From Sphingobium sp. 66-54 (GTDB taxonomy: Bacteria > Pseudomonadota > Alphaproteobacteria > Sphingomonadales > Sphingomonadaceae), in assembly GCA_001899715.1 (NCBI GenBank), contig MKWI01000003.1:124001-188000 (forward strand): DNA of 64,000 nucleotides, written 5' to 3'. Numbering within the stretch: the first letter of the stretch is position 1; each line of letters opens with the position of its first letter. The translations under genes were made by a program, and so were the position numbers. Shown here one piece after another: positions 44,292 through 52,692 of the stretch. The notes below the pieces were generated by a model. That model did not search any database. It worked only from the letters and a program-made list of their open reading frames with translations, and had not been told where the DNA came from.

Positions 44292-46760
44292 TTGATCGGA
44301 AAACCATATCTGCCGGCGCCTCGCGCCGGCACGCTGAGGGCGGCCGCCCTCGCGACCACCGCGTTGCTTTGCCTGCAAGGTGCAGCCCTGCAAGCCCAAA
44401 CTGCCGAAGGTGCAAGCGACGGCGATGGGATAGCAGACATCGTCGTCACCGCCGAGCGGCGCGCAACGAACCTGCAGGATACGCCGCTCTCGATCGTGGC
44501 GGTGACGCCCGAGGCCGTGGCCGCCAAGGGCATCGAGGACCTGCAAGACCTATCCACCTTCACGCCAAACCTCAGCATCACCCCTTCGCGCGGCGGCGGC
44601 AACAACGCGGCGAACTTCGTCATTCGCGGCATCGGCGGCGGTGGCGGCACCACCGGCGAACGCGGCGTGGGCCTCTATATCGACGGCATATACATGCCGC
44701 GCACCAGCGGCGCAGTGCTGCGTGTGCTCGATATCGACCGGATCGAGGTGCTGCGCGGCCCGCAGGGTACGCTGTTCGGCCGCAACTCGACCGGCGGCGC
44801 CATCCGCATTTTCAGCAAGCAGCCGACCGACCAGGCGGAAGGATATATCCGCGGCACGATTGGCAGCATGGAACGGCATGATCTGGTTGGCATGGTCAAT
44901 CTGCCGCTGGGCGAAGGGCTCGCCATCCGCGCGCAAGGCGCCTATCTCGACCAGGATGGCTATGTCCGCCGCGGCTCCACCCTGCTTGGCGCCCAGCGCG
45001 ATATCATCGGCCGTCTTCAGGCGCGCTATGAAGGTGGCTCCGGCTTCTACGCCACACTGGGCTTCCTCTACAGCGACTCGAAGGCGAACGGCACGCCGAA
45101 CGTGATGACCGAGTTCGACATGCGCCCCGGTATCGAAGGATACATCCAGGGCAATTACGGCGACTGGATCAACGATTCGTTCAAGGCGGCCGGCCAGGCG
45201 CCGCTCGCCCCCTATAACGATCCGCGCATCGTCAAAAATGCCTTCACGGCAACCGACCTTTGCCTGATGGATGATTTCGACCCCGACTATGACGCGGCCT
45301 GCAACCAGCATGTGAACAGCAAATATTGGCAGGCCGACCTCAATCTGGGGATCGACCTCAGCGATACCGTCAGCGTCAGTTCGGTATCGGGCTATTCCCA
45401 GCTCAGGCACACCGGTGTCTCGGACTATCAGGGGCTCGGCACCGAACGGCGCGGCGAGAACGTCTCGTCCGACGTCTTCTATCAGGAATTGCAACTCAAC
45501 GCCGCCCTGTTCGGCGACGCGCTGGATGTCGTGACCGGCGCCAACTACTTCCACGAGAAGTCGTTCGCGCCCAACCACACCGTGACGCGGCGCGGGTCGA
45601 GCGTCTATCCCGCCAATCCAGGCACACCGCCCGATGGCGATGCCGGGCTGTTCCGCATCGCCGACACCTTCACCGAGCAGCGCTCCGATTCCTACGGCCT
45701 GTTTCTCAGCGCGACGCTTCATGCGACCGACCGGCTGAACATTACCGGCGGCGTGCGGCAAGCGTGGGACAAGAAGGACTATCGCCAGACCCGTTTCCCA
45801 GCAACCGACTTCACGCCCGCGCCGGGGACAACATCGACCACGGTCAACGCCGGCGATACCTTCACCGCGCTCGATTATCGCGGAACCATCGACTATCATG
45901 TCACCGACGACATCATGGCCTATGGCACGATCTCGAAGGCATATAAGGCTGGAAACTACAGCTACACCATCGCGAGCTGGACGGCGACGAACAACGCGAC
46001 CGGCCCGGCCCAGAGCGCGGGCATCAAACCGATCCCGAACGAGAAGGTTGTGAACTACGAAATCGGCCTTCGCATGAGCCTGTTCGACCGCAAGCTGCGG
46101 ATCAATCCGACCGCCTTCATCATGGACTATACCAACCGGCAGGCGGCGACGCAGGTGACGTGCGGAACGGGGGCGCTGGCCAACATCGCGCCGGGGAGCA
46201 CGCAGTGTCCGGTGGGTTTCCTGATTCTCGTTCAGAATCAGGGTGATGTCCGTATCAAGGGCATTGAGGTGGATGCCCAGCTTGCACTGGCACACAACTT
46301 CATCCTTGATGCGAGCGGCGGCATCACCGATCCGACGCTCAAGCACCCGCCGGCAGGGACCGTGAACCTCTTCCCTGACGCGCCCTCCCCCACCTTCAAC
46401 GTCGGCGCCACCTACTCTATGGAGCGCGCGTTCGGGAAAGCGACGCTGAACCTCAACTACGCCTATGTCGGCAAGCAGGCGACGCACCCAACCCAGGGGA
46501 CGGACTCCGCTTACACGCTGCCGGCCTACGGTCTCGTCAACGCCCGCATCCAGTTCGCGCTGGCCAAGCTGCCGGTGACGATCACCGCTTTCGCCAACAA
46601 CCTGCTGGATAACACTTATGCGGTCTATGCCCAGCGGTTCGGCGGCGGTTATTGGGATTCCGGCTCGGGCGCCGGTCCTGCCGCGCCGCCACGCAGCGCG
46701 CTCACCGAAGTGCGCGGGCGCCCACGCGAGGTCGGCCTGACGCTGCAATATGATTTCTGA
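44292..46760 (+). CDS. TonB-dependent receptor, TTG start
   Basis: 822 residues when begun at the TTG at 44292, which has GGGAGAG five bases upstream and opens directly into a signal peptide ending GAALQAQ. No ATG lies between there and the plug. Plug motifs include DIVVTAERRATNLQDTPLSI and IEVLRGPQGTLFGRNSTGGAI; the barrel ends in LQYDF. This is the large sphingomonad type of receptor often linked to uptake of aromatic or other organic compounds rather than iron. It is divergent from the four-gene secreted operon. Substrate unknown. Confidence 0.9.
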   Translation: MIGKPYLPAPRAGTLRAAALATTALLCLQGAALQAQTAEGASDGDGIADIVVTAERRATNLQDTPLSIVAVTPEAVAAKGIEDLQDLSTFTPNLSITPSRGGGNNAANFVIRGIGGGGGTTGERGVGLYIDGIYMPRTSGAVLRVLDIDRIEVLRGPQGTLFGRNSTGGAIRIFSKQPTDQAEGYIRGTIGSMERHDLVGMVNLPLGEGLAIRAQGAYLDQDGYVRRGSTLLGAQRDIIGRLQARYEGGSGFYATLGFLYSDSKANGTPNVMTEFDMRPGIEGYIQGNYGDWINDSFKAAGQAPLAPYNDPRIVKNAFTATDLCLMDDFDPDYDAACNQHVNSKYWQADLNLGIDLSDTVSVSSVSGYSQLRHTGVSDYQGLGTERRGENVSSDVFYQELQLNAALFGDALDVVTGANYFHEKSFAPNHTVTRRGSSVYPANPGTPPDGDAGLFRIADTFTEQRSDSYGLFLSATLHATDRLNITGGVRQAWDKKDYRQTRFPATDFTPAPGTTSTTVNAGDTFTALDYRGTIDYHVTDDIMAYGTISKAYKAGNYSYTIASWTATNNATGPAQSAGIKPIPNEKVVNYEIGLRMSLFDRKLRINPTAFIMDYTNRQAATQVTCGTGALANIAPGSTQCPVGFLILVQNQGDVRIKGIEVDAQLALAHNFILDASGGITDPTLKHPPAGTVNLFPDAPSPTFNVGATYSMERAFGKATLNLNYAYVGKQATHPTQGTDSAYTLPAYGLVNARIQFALAKLPVTITAFANNLLDNTYAVYAQRFGGGYWDSGSGAGPAAPPRSALTEVRGRPREVGLTLQYDF

Positions 46761-46770
46761 TCCTGAAACG

Positions 46771-46796
46771 GCGGCGGGGGGTTCATTCCCCGCCGC
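46771..46796 (+). terminator. Hairpin after the TonB receptor gene
   Basis: GCGGCGGGG (46771-46779) and CCCCGCCGC (46788-46796) form a perfect 9-bp stem with an 8-base loop, 10 bases after the stop. No T run follows, so it may act as an mRNA-stabilising hairpin or a weak terminator. Confidence 0.5.
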
Positions 46797-47086
46797 TGTG
46801 AGCGGGGCCGGCCGGAATGAATGAGGGGACGTTTTGACACGCCCCTTCAGAAAGCGTCGGGCATGTAATAAGCAGCCCTACCGTAAAGCGACGCGAGGAG
46901 CGTGTTCGCTGGCCCTGTTATTAACGGCCTGCTCCTTGATGAGCGGAGCCGGGATTTGACCGCGGATCCTTGCCACCCTGGGCTCCTGCCTTCGCAGGAG
47001 CACATCGCTTCCAGGGAGTGCCACCGTGAACTGATAGGCGGCCTCTGAACGAACAGGACAAGCCTTCGGTCGCGCCGCCCGCCTTA
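46797..47086. other. Intergenic region with a dispersed repeat
   Basis: No gene is supported between the receptor and the MarR regulator, which are convergent. One copy of the CTCCTGC/GCAGGAG palindromic element lies at 46976-47003. Confidence 0.4.
46976..47003. repeat. Copy of the CCCTGGGCTCCTGC...GCAGGAGCAC element
   Basis: The hairpin core is CTCCTGC-CTTC-GCAGGAG. It differs by one or two bases from the two copies at 51486-51562, so this is a dispersed palindromic repeat. Confidence 0.7.
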
Positions 47087-47599
47087 TCAACCCGCCTCGT
47101 CGGCATCCGCGGCACCGGCGGCTCGTTCCCGGTCGAGCAGGATCTGCGCCTTCTGCTTGACCCGATCCAGCACCTCGGACACGCGGGCGATCTCATCGTC
47201 CGGTATATCGCCGACGAGGAACTCGTTGCGCTCGATGGCGAGGGCGACCATCCGCTCGTGCAGTGCCTTGCCTTCGTCCGACAGGGTGATGTCGATGGCC
47301 GGCCCGCCGGGGCGGCGGCGGCTACTGAGCAAGCCGCGCTCCTTCATGGCCTTGACCGCGCGGCTGACCTGCCCCCGGTCGAGATTGAGCAGGTCCGCCA
47401 GATCGTTGAGCGAGAGCGGCGCGTGATCGCCGACCTGCGACATGATCCGCCACTCGATGCCCGAGAGATCGAAGTTGCGCCGGTGCGCCAGCGTGCCGCT
47501 GCGCCGCAGCAGATCGAGCAGGCTGATGATGCGGAAGGTGAACACGCCGCGCATGGGCGCCGGAGTAGCGGTTTCCCGCGCGTCATCGTCGTTGGGCAT
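47087..47599 (-). CDS. MarR family transcriptional regulator
   Basis: 170 residues from the ATG at 47599; the frame begins 14 codons earlier. The winged helix runs through LSGIEWRIMSQVGDHAPLSLNDLADLLNLDRGQVSRAVKAMKERGLL and the wing SSRRRPGGPAIDITLSDEG. It is divergent from the SDR gene at 47755. A 15-bp palindrome (47652-47666) sits 53 bases upstream of its start, the usual place for MarR autoregulation. Related palindromes at 58266 and 60450 suggest that it also controls the GST and MFS genes; this is inference. Ligand probably an aromatic compound. Confidence 0.9.
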   Translation of the reverse strand: MPNDDDARETATPAPMRGVFTFRIISLLDLLRRSGTLAHRRNFDLSGIEWRIMSQVGDHAPLSLNDLADLLNLDRGQVSRAVKAMKERGLLSSRRRPGGPAIDITLSDEGKALHERMVALAIERNEFLVGDIPDDEIARVSEVLDRVKQKAQILLDRERAAGAADADEAG

Positions 47600-47651
47600 T
47601 GTCACGGACCGTTCCAAGGATGCTTCCCTTCGCAGGATCAAGCCAACCTAT

Positions 47652-47666
47652 TTTGACATTGTCAAA
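47652..47666. promoter_or_regulatory. Probable MarR operator
   Basis: TTTGACATTGTCAAA has 7-bp perfect arms around a single base. It lies between the divergent MarR and SDR genes and shares the TTGAC-N3-GTCAA core with sites at 58266 and 60450. Confidence 0.65.
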
Positions 47667-47754
47667 TAATAGGGTTAATCAGCGTGGGAGCGCCTTATAA
47701 TGAGAATGCGCCACGTTGTCGCCCCTTCAGGAAAAAGGCGGCGGGAGAGGACAT

Positions 47755-48645
47755 ATGAAGGCTTTCGAAGGGCGGACCGCATTCGTGACCGGCGGCGCCA
47801 GCGGCATCGGCCTCGGCATGGCGAAAGCGTTCCTGGCGCGCGGCATGAATGTGGTGATGGCCGACCTGATGCGCGATCATCTCGACGAGGCCGCCGCGCT
47901 GCTGCACGGGCAGAACCGGCTCCACCAGATCCAGCTCGACGTGGCCGACCGCGCCGCCATGGCGGCCGCCGCTGAAGAGACGGCGCGGATTTTCGGCCCG
48001 GTGCACGTGCTCTGCAACAATGTCGGCGTGAGCCAGCGCAACCCGATCGACGAGGCCAGCTACGCGGACTGGGACTATGTGCTGGACGTCAATATCGGCG
48101 GCACGGTCAACGGGCTGGTGAGTTTCCTGCCGGGCATGAAGGCGCATGGGCAAGGCGGCCATGTCGTCAACACCTCGTCCATGGCCGGGATGATCCCGGT
48201 GCCCGCGTTCGCGGGCATCTACGCCACCTCCAAATTCGCCGTTCGCGGCATGACCGACGCGTTGCGGCTCGCGCTCGGCCCCTACCGCATCGGGGCATCG
48301 GTGCTCTGTCCCGGCATGACCCGCACCCGCGCGATGACGGCGGGCGACCGCTACCGGCAGGCCGCCACCACCGGCGAACAAACGCACGAGCACCGTGACA
48401 CCATCGCGCACGGCATGGACCCGGATGCGCTTGGCCGGCGCGTGGTCGAGGCCATCGAGCGCAACGAGCCGTATATCTTCCCGCACGGCGAATTCCGGGA
48501 GGAAGTCGCCGCCTATTTCGCGGAGATGCTGGACGCGTTCCCGACCGATTACGAGATCGACCCGTTCCGCAAGGCAGGCGAGGAGCGGCGCGCGCGGATG
48601 ACGGCGGAGGCGAGAGCCATCGCCCACGCCATCGACACGGAGTGA
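47755..48645 (+). CDS. SDR family oxidoreductase, LigD/LigN-like
   Basis: 296 residues from the ATG at 47755, which has GAGAGG upstream. NAD(P)-binding TGGASGIG is at 12-19, an NNVG motif at about 88-91, and the catalytic Ser-Tyr-Lys includes Tyr156 and Lys160 (YATSK). The start MKAFEGRTAFVTGGASG, the YADWDYVLDVNIGGTVNG segment and the late PYIFPHGEFREEVAAYF motif recall the C-alpha dehydrogenases LigD/LigL/LigN of sphingomonad lignin-ether metabolism. It may oxidise a benzylic or other secondary alcohol; the substrate is not proven. First gene of a three-gene unit. Confidence 0.88.
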   Translation: MKAFEGRTAFVTGGASGIGLGMAKAFLARGMNVVMADLMRDHLDEAAALLHGQNRLHQIQLDVADRAAMAAAAEETARIFGPVHVLCNNVGVSQRNPIDEASYADWDYVLDVNIGGTVNGLVSFLPGMKAHGQGGHVVNTSSMAGMIPVPAFAGIYATSKFAVRGMTDALRLALGPYRIGASVLCPGMTRTRAMTAGDRYRQAATTGEQTHEHRDTIAHGMDPDALGRRVVEAIERNEPYIFPHGEFREEVAAYFAEMLDAFPTDYEIDPFRKAGEERRARMTAEARAIAHAIDTE

Positions 48646-48676
48646 ACCGACGGACTTTCAGGTGAAGGAGGGGGAC

Positions 48677-49753
48677 TTGAGGAAGCAGCTATTCGGTCTG
48701 ACGATGTCGGCTCTGGGAGCAACTCTGGGCCTCGCCATGGCCCTCGCGCCCGCTGCGGCACCAGCGCAGCAGCCGAGCGCAACGGCGGCGGCCAAGCCCT
48801 GGTATAAGCAACCCTTCGACCCCAGGCGGGTGCAGCCATGCGACCGCGCCTGTCTGGTCGACTTCGGCACCCAATTCCTGCGCGCGATGGAGCGCAAGAC
48901 CCCCACCGCCCTGCCACTGGCGCAGGAGGTGTTCGTCACCGAGAATACCGGTCATATGGCGCTGGGCGAAGGCGTGCTGTGGCGCGCGGACATCGAGCAT
49001 ACCGGCTACCGCATCGACGTGGCCGATCCGCTGCTCGGCGAACTGGTCATGCAGCTGGTCTATATGGTCGAGGGCAAGCCGGCGATGGTCGCCATCCGCC
49101 TCAAGATCGACCGGCGGATGATTACCGAGGTGGAGCAGCTCATCGACCGCAACGTCGCTCCGCAAGCGATGGAACTGCTCGCCAGGCCGCGCCCGACCCT
49201 GCTGGCGGACGTGCCGGCGGCCCAGCGCGATTCGCGGGAGATGCTGAACTATGTCGCCCACTCCTATTTCGATGCGCTGACCGGCGAGGACGGCCGCATC
49301 GCCGCCTTCGCGCCGGACTGCGTGCGCTACGAGCAGGGCTACCAGACGGTGGCCAACAAGACGCCCGGCCGCGCCTCCCCTTCCCCGCAATTGCCCGACA
49401 CATCGACCGAGATGGGCCGCATCTTCTCGCGGCTCAGCACCATGACCTGCGAGGAGCAGGTGAGCACCGGCATCTTCGTAGGCATGAAGAAGATCTGGCC
49501 GCGTCGCATGGTGATCGACGAGCAGAAGGGGCTGGTGGCGGTGCTGCCGCTGTTCGTGCATGACGGCACCAAGCGGCCCGCCAAGCCCGGCAGCATCGGC
49601 GCGGACCGGCCGGGCATCGCCATGGTGCTCAACCTCGTGACGGTGGAAACGTTCGGCATTCGCGGCGGGCAAATCCACGAGGTGGAGGCGTTCCCGTTCG
49701 TCACCCTGCCCTATGGACTGGGCGATGGCTGGACACCCGCGACGGGGCGCTGA
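48677..49753 (+). CDS. Secreted protein of the PCxRxC family (SnoaL-like), TTG start
   Basis: 358 residues if begun at the TTG at 48677, five bases after AAGGAGG; a GTG at 48662 would add five residues. A signal peptide ends APAQQ. The mature part has PCDRACLVDFGTQFLRAM, PLAQEVFVTENTGHMALGEG, YRIDVADP and later a second repeat-like region. The gene at 51635 encodes a paralog. The pattern resembles uncharacterised SnoaL/NTF2-like secreted proteins (possibly DUF8021). It lies between two SDR genes on the same strand. Function unknown. Confidence 0.75.
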   Translation: MRKQLFGLTMSALGATLGLAMALAPAAAPAQQPSATAAAKPWYKQPFDPRRVQPCDRACLVDFGTQFLRAMERKTPTALPLAQEVFVTENTGHMALGEGVLWRADIEHTGYRIDVADPLLGELVMQLVYMVEGKPAMVAIRLKIDRRMITEVEQLIDRNVAPQAMELLARPRPTLLADVPAAQRDSREMLNYVAHSYFDALTGEDGRIAAFAPDCVRYEQGYQTVANKTPGRASPSPQLPDTSTEMGRIFSRLSTMTCEEQVSTGIFVGMKKIWPRRMVIDEQKGLVAVLPLFVHDGTKRPAKPGSIGADRPGIAMVLNLVTVETFGIRGGQIHEVEAFPFVTLPYGLGDGWTPATGR

Positions 49754-49844
49754 GGGACTGGAGGCGAGTCAGCCTCCAACCTCCCATTCGTGTCGAGCGG
49801 CAAGGGCGGGACGTGTGCCCATACGGAAAGGAATGAGACGAGCC

Positions 49845-50756
49845 ATGAAGGATCTCACCGGCAAGACCGCCTTCGTCACCGGCGGGGCGAGCGGCATCGG
49901 CCTCGGCATGGCGCGGGTGTTCGCGCGGGCGGGCATGAACGTGATCGTCGCCGACCTGCGCCGCGACCATCTCGACGAGGCAGAGGCCGTGCTGCGGGCG
50001 GACGGCGTGAGCGCGCGCGTGCGCCTGATGCAGCTCGACGTGACCGACCGCACGGCCTATGCGGCAGCGGCCGACGAAGCCGAGCGGGCGTTCGGCAAGG
50101 TCCATCTGCTGTGCAACAATGCCGGCATCGGCCTCGCCCGCAGCATCGGGCAGGCCAGCTATGCGGACTGGGACTGGGCGGTCGATATCAACCTCAACGC
50201 CATCTTCACCGGCGTGCATCTGTTCCTGCCGCGCATCCGCCGGCATGGCGAGGGCGGCCATATCGTCAACACCGCCTCCATGGCCGGCATCTTGCAATAT
50301 AGCGGCGCCGGCATCTACGTAACGACCAAGTTCGCGGTGGTCGGCTTCTCCGAGGCGCTGCGCGCCGAGCTGGCGCCGGAAGGCATCGGCGTCTCGGCCT
50401 TCTGCCCCGGCGGGGTGCGCAGCAATATCCGCGACTATGAGAAAACCCGGCCAGAACGCTTCGCGGTGACGCAGGAGGGGGGCACGGCCGCGCCGGGCCC
50501 GGGCTTCTCGTTCAACGAGGCGGATCGCGCGCGCCTCGCCTCGCTCACCGCTTCGCCCGAGGAGGCCGGCGAGCTGGTGTTGCAGGGTATCCGCGACAAC
50601 GCGCTCTATATCTTCACCGCGCCGGAGTTCCGCCCCGGCATCGAGGAACGCTTCGCGGCAATCCAGCGCGCCATCGGCCATGACGAGGCGCGCGAACAGG
50701 CTGCGCTGGACCTGATCCCCAATCTGGTGGGCAGCCCGATCTATCGCGAGGCGTGA
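49845..50756 (+). CDS. SDR family oxidoreductase, LigD/LigN-like
   Basis: 303 residues from the ATG at 49845 (MKDLTGKTAFVTGGASG); an ATG four codons earlier at 49833 is possible. Catalytic Tyr158 and Lys162 lie in YVTTK. The protein is paralogous to the one at 47755: the cofactor motif, DHLDEAEAVL, ASYADWDWAVDINL and the ALYIFTAPEFRPGIEERF tail all match. The tail is even closer to LigD-type C-alpha dehydrogenases. Probably oxidises an alcohol intermediate in the same pathway. Confidence 0.88.
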   Translation: MKDLTGKTAFVTGGASGIGLGMARVFARAGMNVIVADLRRDHLDEAEAVLRADGVSARVRLMQLDVTDRTAYAAAADEAERAFGKVHLLCNNAGIGLARSIGQASYADWDWAVDINLNAIFTGVHLFLPRIRRHGEGGHIVNTASMAGILQYSGAGIYVTTKFAVVGFSEALRAELAPEGIGVSAFCPGGVRSNIRDYEKTRPERFAVTQEGGTAAPGPGFSFNEADRARLASLTASPEEAGELVLQGIRDNALYIFTAPEFRPGIEERFAAIQRAIGHDEAREQAALDLIPNLVGSPIYREA

Positions 50757-50931
50757 GGGGGACGGCCCCGCTCTTGGGCCGCATGGACAAATTCGTCGGC
50801 TTCGCAGGATGGCGGCTGTTCAGCGTTTTCGTCTGGAAGCGGGTTGTCAGAACACGACCATTCACCGCCGCCGGGCTCATAGGCGACGCTCCTATAGCGC
50901 ACACGGCATCGTGGTTGTATCGTCGCCCTCA

Positions 50932-51216
50932 ATGGACGAACCTAAACATACCCGCTTCGATATCCGATTGCGTTCGGTTGGCTATTTGCTCCCGTTGATG
51001 GGTTTCGCGATTTGGATACTGGGCGTTGGTATCCCGGCTATCCTCTGGTTGACCGACACTCCCATCTTCAACCACGATGCAGGTCAGTTCCAAAGCCCAC
51101 GATCTCTAGGGACAATCCTGTTCGGCGTTATAGCCGCAATGGTCGGCACGGCCTTTATTAAATTAGGTGCTGCCATCAGGCGCGCATATCAAAATGGCCA
51201 GCGCAGCGGCTTCTGA
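50932..51216 (+). CDS. Possible small two-span membrane protein
   Basis: 94 residues from the ATG at 50932. Two hydrophobic segments (about 17-41 and 60-80) surround a short polar loop, and the C terminus is basic (RRAYQNGQRSGF). No clear ribosome binding site is present and the base composition is lower in GC than the neighbours. The protein-like hydrophobic pattern argues for a real gene. No family recognised. Confidence 0.5.
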   Translation: MDEPKHTRFDIRLRSVGYLLPLMGFAIWILGVGIPAILWLTDTPIFNHDAGQFQSPRSLGTILFGVIAAMVGTAFIKLGAAIRRAYQNGQRSGF

Positions 51217-51240
51217 CGACAACATTGCAGACACCAAAAA

Positions 51241-51318
51241 CCCGTTCGGGTTGAGCGAAGTCGAAGCCTTCTGCTGAGTGGAGACGAAGCGAAAAGACTT
51301 CGACAAGCACAGGACGAG
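51241..51318. repeat. Dispersed imperfect palindrome
   Basis: The left arm CGTTCGGGTTGAGCGAAGTC and the right part ACTTCGACAAGCACAGGACG form an imperfect inverted pair. Elements of this TTCGAC/GTCGAA type are common between sphingomonad genes. Confidence 0.55.
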
Positions 51319-51485
51319 TGGGGGAAGCGGGACAGCGACTTTCCCTGACTTCCGCGACATTTGGTGGCAGCCCCAGAACGCCAGAAACCGGACAATCATT
51401 CATAATCGGAATTTGTCCACGCGGCCGAACGAGAGGCGCGCCCAGATCATCGCGAGAGATCATTCGGACGTTTTAAGCCAAGCTT

Positions 51486-51562
51486 GTGCTCCTGCGCAGG
51501 CAGGAGCCCAGGGCGATAGGGACGTGTGGCTGGGCCCTGGGCTCCTGCCTGCGCAGGAGCAC
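51486..51562. repeat. Perfect 29-bp inverted repeat pair
   Basis: Two copies in opposite orientation, 51486-51514 and 51534-51562, are exactly complementary over 29 bases around a 19-base spacer. Each copy itself has a CTCCTGC-GCAGGAG-like core. Partial copies occur at 404, 41462 and 46976, so this is a REP-like dispersed element. Confidence 0.8.
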
Positions 51563-51634
51563 ATCGGTTATTCAGGGGTGCATGGTTTTCTTCAAACACA
51601 CGGGCTCCACGCATCGTCAGTGTAGAACGCCGCC

Positions 51635-52675
51635 TCAGCGCTCTCCCCAACCGGGGTGCATGTGATAGGGCACGCTGGCGCCCACCGCTTCCACCTTCTG
51701 GATGAGCTTGCCCTGCATCTTGAATGCCTCGCTGATGAGGATGCTGGAGGGCTTGCTGAACATGCCGGTGGAGACCTTCTTGCCCGAGGGCATGGTCAGC
51801 TCGTGGATCGTGCCGGCATGGTCGAACACGCCGAGCGCGAACACGATCTGGCGCTCCTCGTCCACCACCGGGAAGCGGCGGTGATGGATGCGCGTCACCA
51901 CGCCGTAGAGCCCGGTCTCGAACTGCTGGCGGCAACCCATGCCGCCGATATCGACATCGCCCATGCGGACGGTGCCGGGGTTGTTGGTGGTGAAAACGCC
52001 GTTCTCCAGCCGGTCGCAATCGTCGGTGAAGGGATATTGCTTCTTGCCGTCATTGTTCTGGAGGCTGTCGAAATAGGAGTTGGCGGCGGCGACCAGCTCC
52101 TGCCGGCTGAGGCGCTGGCCGGGGGGCGGCGCGGCGGTCCAGAAATCCTTGGGCTTGCCGGACTTGTCCAGTTCCAGCACGCCGTTGTCGTTCCAGGCCG
52201 GGCCGGTGCCGCTGCGGTAGAGCACCACCTCGATCTCGCTGATGCGGCCCAGCTCCACGCGGAGCCGCGCACCCATGACGAACGGCTTGCCATTCTCCTT
52301 CATCGTCGCGAACAGGCCGATCTGGCCGCTCTGCGGATCGGCAAAGACATGGCGGTAATTGCCCACGTCGCTCGCCGTGCCCCACAGACCGTCGCCCAGC
52401 GCCAGCGCCTGCCCCATCTCGGTGTAGCGGATCGTCCCGGCGAGCGGCAGCGCCTGCGGGTTGCGCGCGGCCAGCGCTTTGAGGAAGCGGTCTGCCAGCT
52501 CCTCCATGCAGGCGCGGGTGCAGGGCAGCGCCACGGCCGGCACCGCATTGGGCGGCGCGATCAGGATCGGCGAGGCCGGCTGCGGCATCGCCGTCTGGGC
52601 CGAGGCTGGCGCCGTGGCCAGCGGGATCAGGGCGCAGAGCGGCGCCAACGCGGTGAGCGCGAACAATGTCCTCAT
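51635..52675 (-). CDS. Secreted protein of the PCxRxC family (SnoaL-like)
   Basis: 346 residues from the ATG at 52675, supported by AGGAGGGG upstream; the open frame continues far upstream without meaning. The signal peptide ends APASAQ. PCTRACMEELADRFLKAL, PLAGTIRYTEMGQALALGDGLW and FADPQSGQIGLF match the paralog at 48677. The later half has FTDDCDRLENGVFTTNN and RRFPVVDEERQIVFALGVFDH, suggesting a second NTF2/SnoaL-like domain. It starts 17 bases after the MFS gene stop, so the two are co-transcribed. Confidence 0.8.
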   Translation of the reverse strand: MRTLFALTALAPLCALIPLATAPASAQTAMPQPASPILIAPPNAVPAVALPCTRACMEELADRFLKALAARNPQALPLAGTIRYTEMGQALALGDGLWGTASDVGNYRHVFADPQSGQIGLFATMKENGKPFVMGARLRVELGRISEIEVVLYRSGTGPAWNDNGVLELDKSGKPKDFWTAAPPPGQRLSRQELVAAANSYFDSLQNNDGKKQYPFTDDCDRLENGVFTTNNPGTVRMGDVDIGGMGCRQQFETGLYGVVTRIHHRRFPVVDEERQIVFALGVFDHAGTIHELTMPSGKKVSTGMFSKPSSILISEAFKMQGKLIQKVEAVGASVPYHMHPGWGER

Positions 52676-52692
52676 CGGATTTCCCCTCCTCA

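Larger units (their letters stand above)
51217..51634. other. Intergenic repeat-rich region
   Basis: No gene is supported. It contains two kinds of sphingomonad-type repeat: a GTTGAGCGAAGTCGAAG-like element at 51241-51318, and a perfect 29-bp inverted pair at 51486-51562. It separates a plus-strand block from a convergent minus-strand block. Confidence 0.6.

Noticed and set aside
44550-46748. Long minus-strand frame opposite the TonB receptor at 44292
   Set aside because: Antisense shadow without start signals or motifs.
51241-51562. Possible insertion-sequence remnant
   Set aside because: Repeats are present, but there is no transposase-like coding sequence nearby and no target duplication could be identified.
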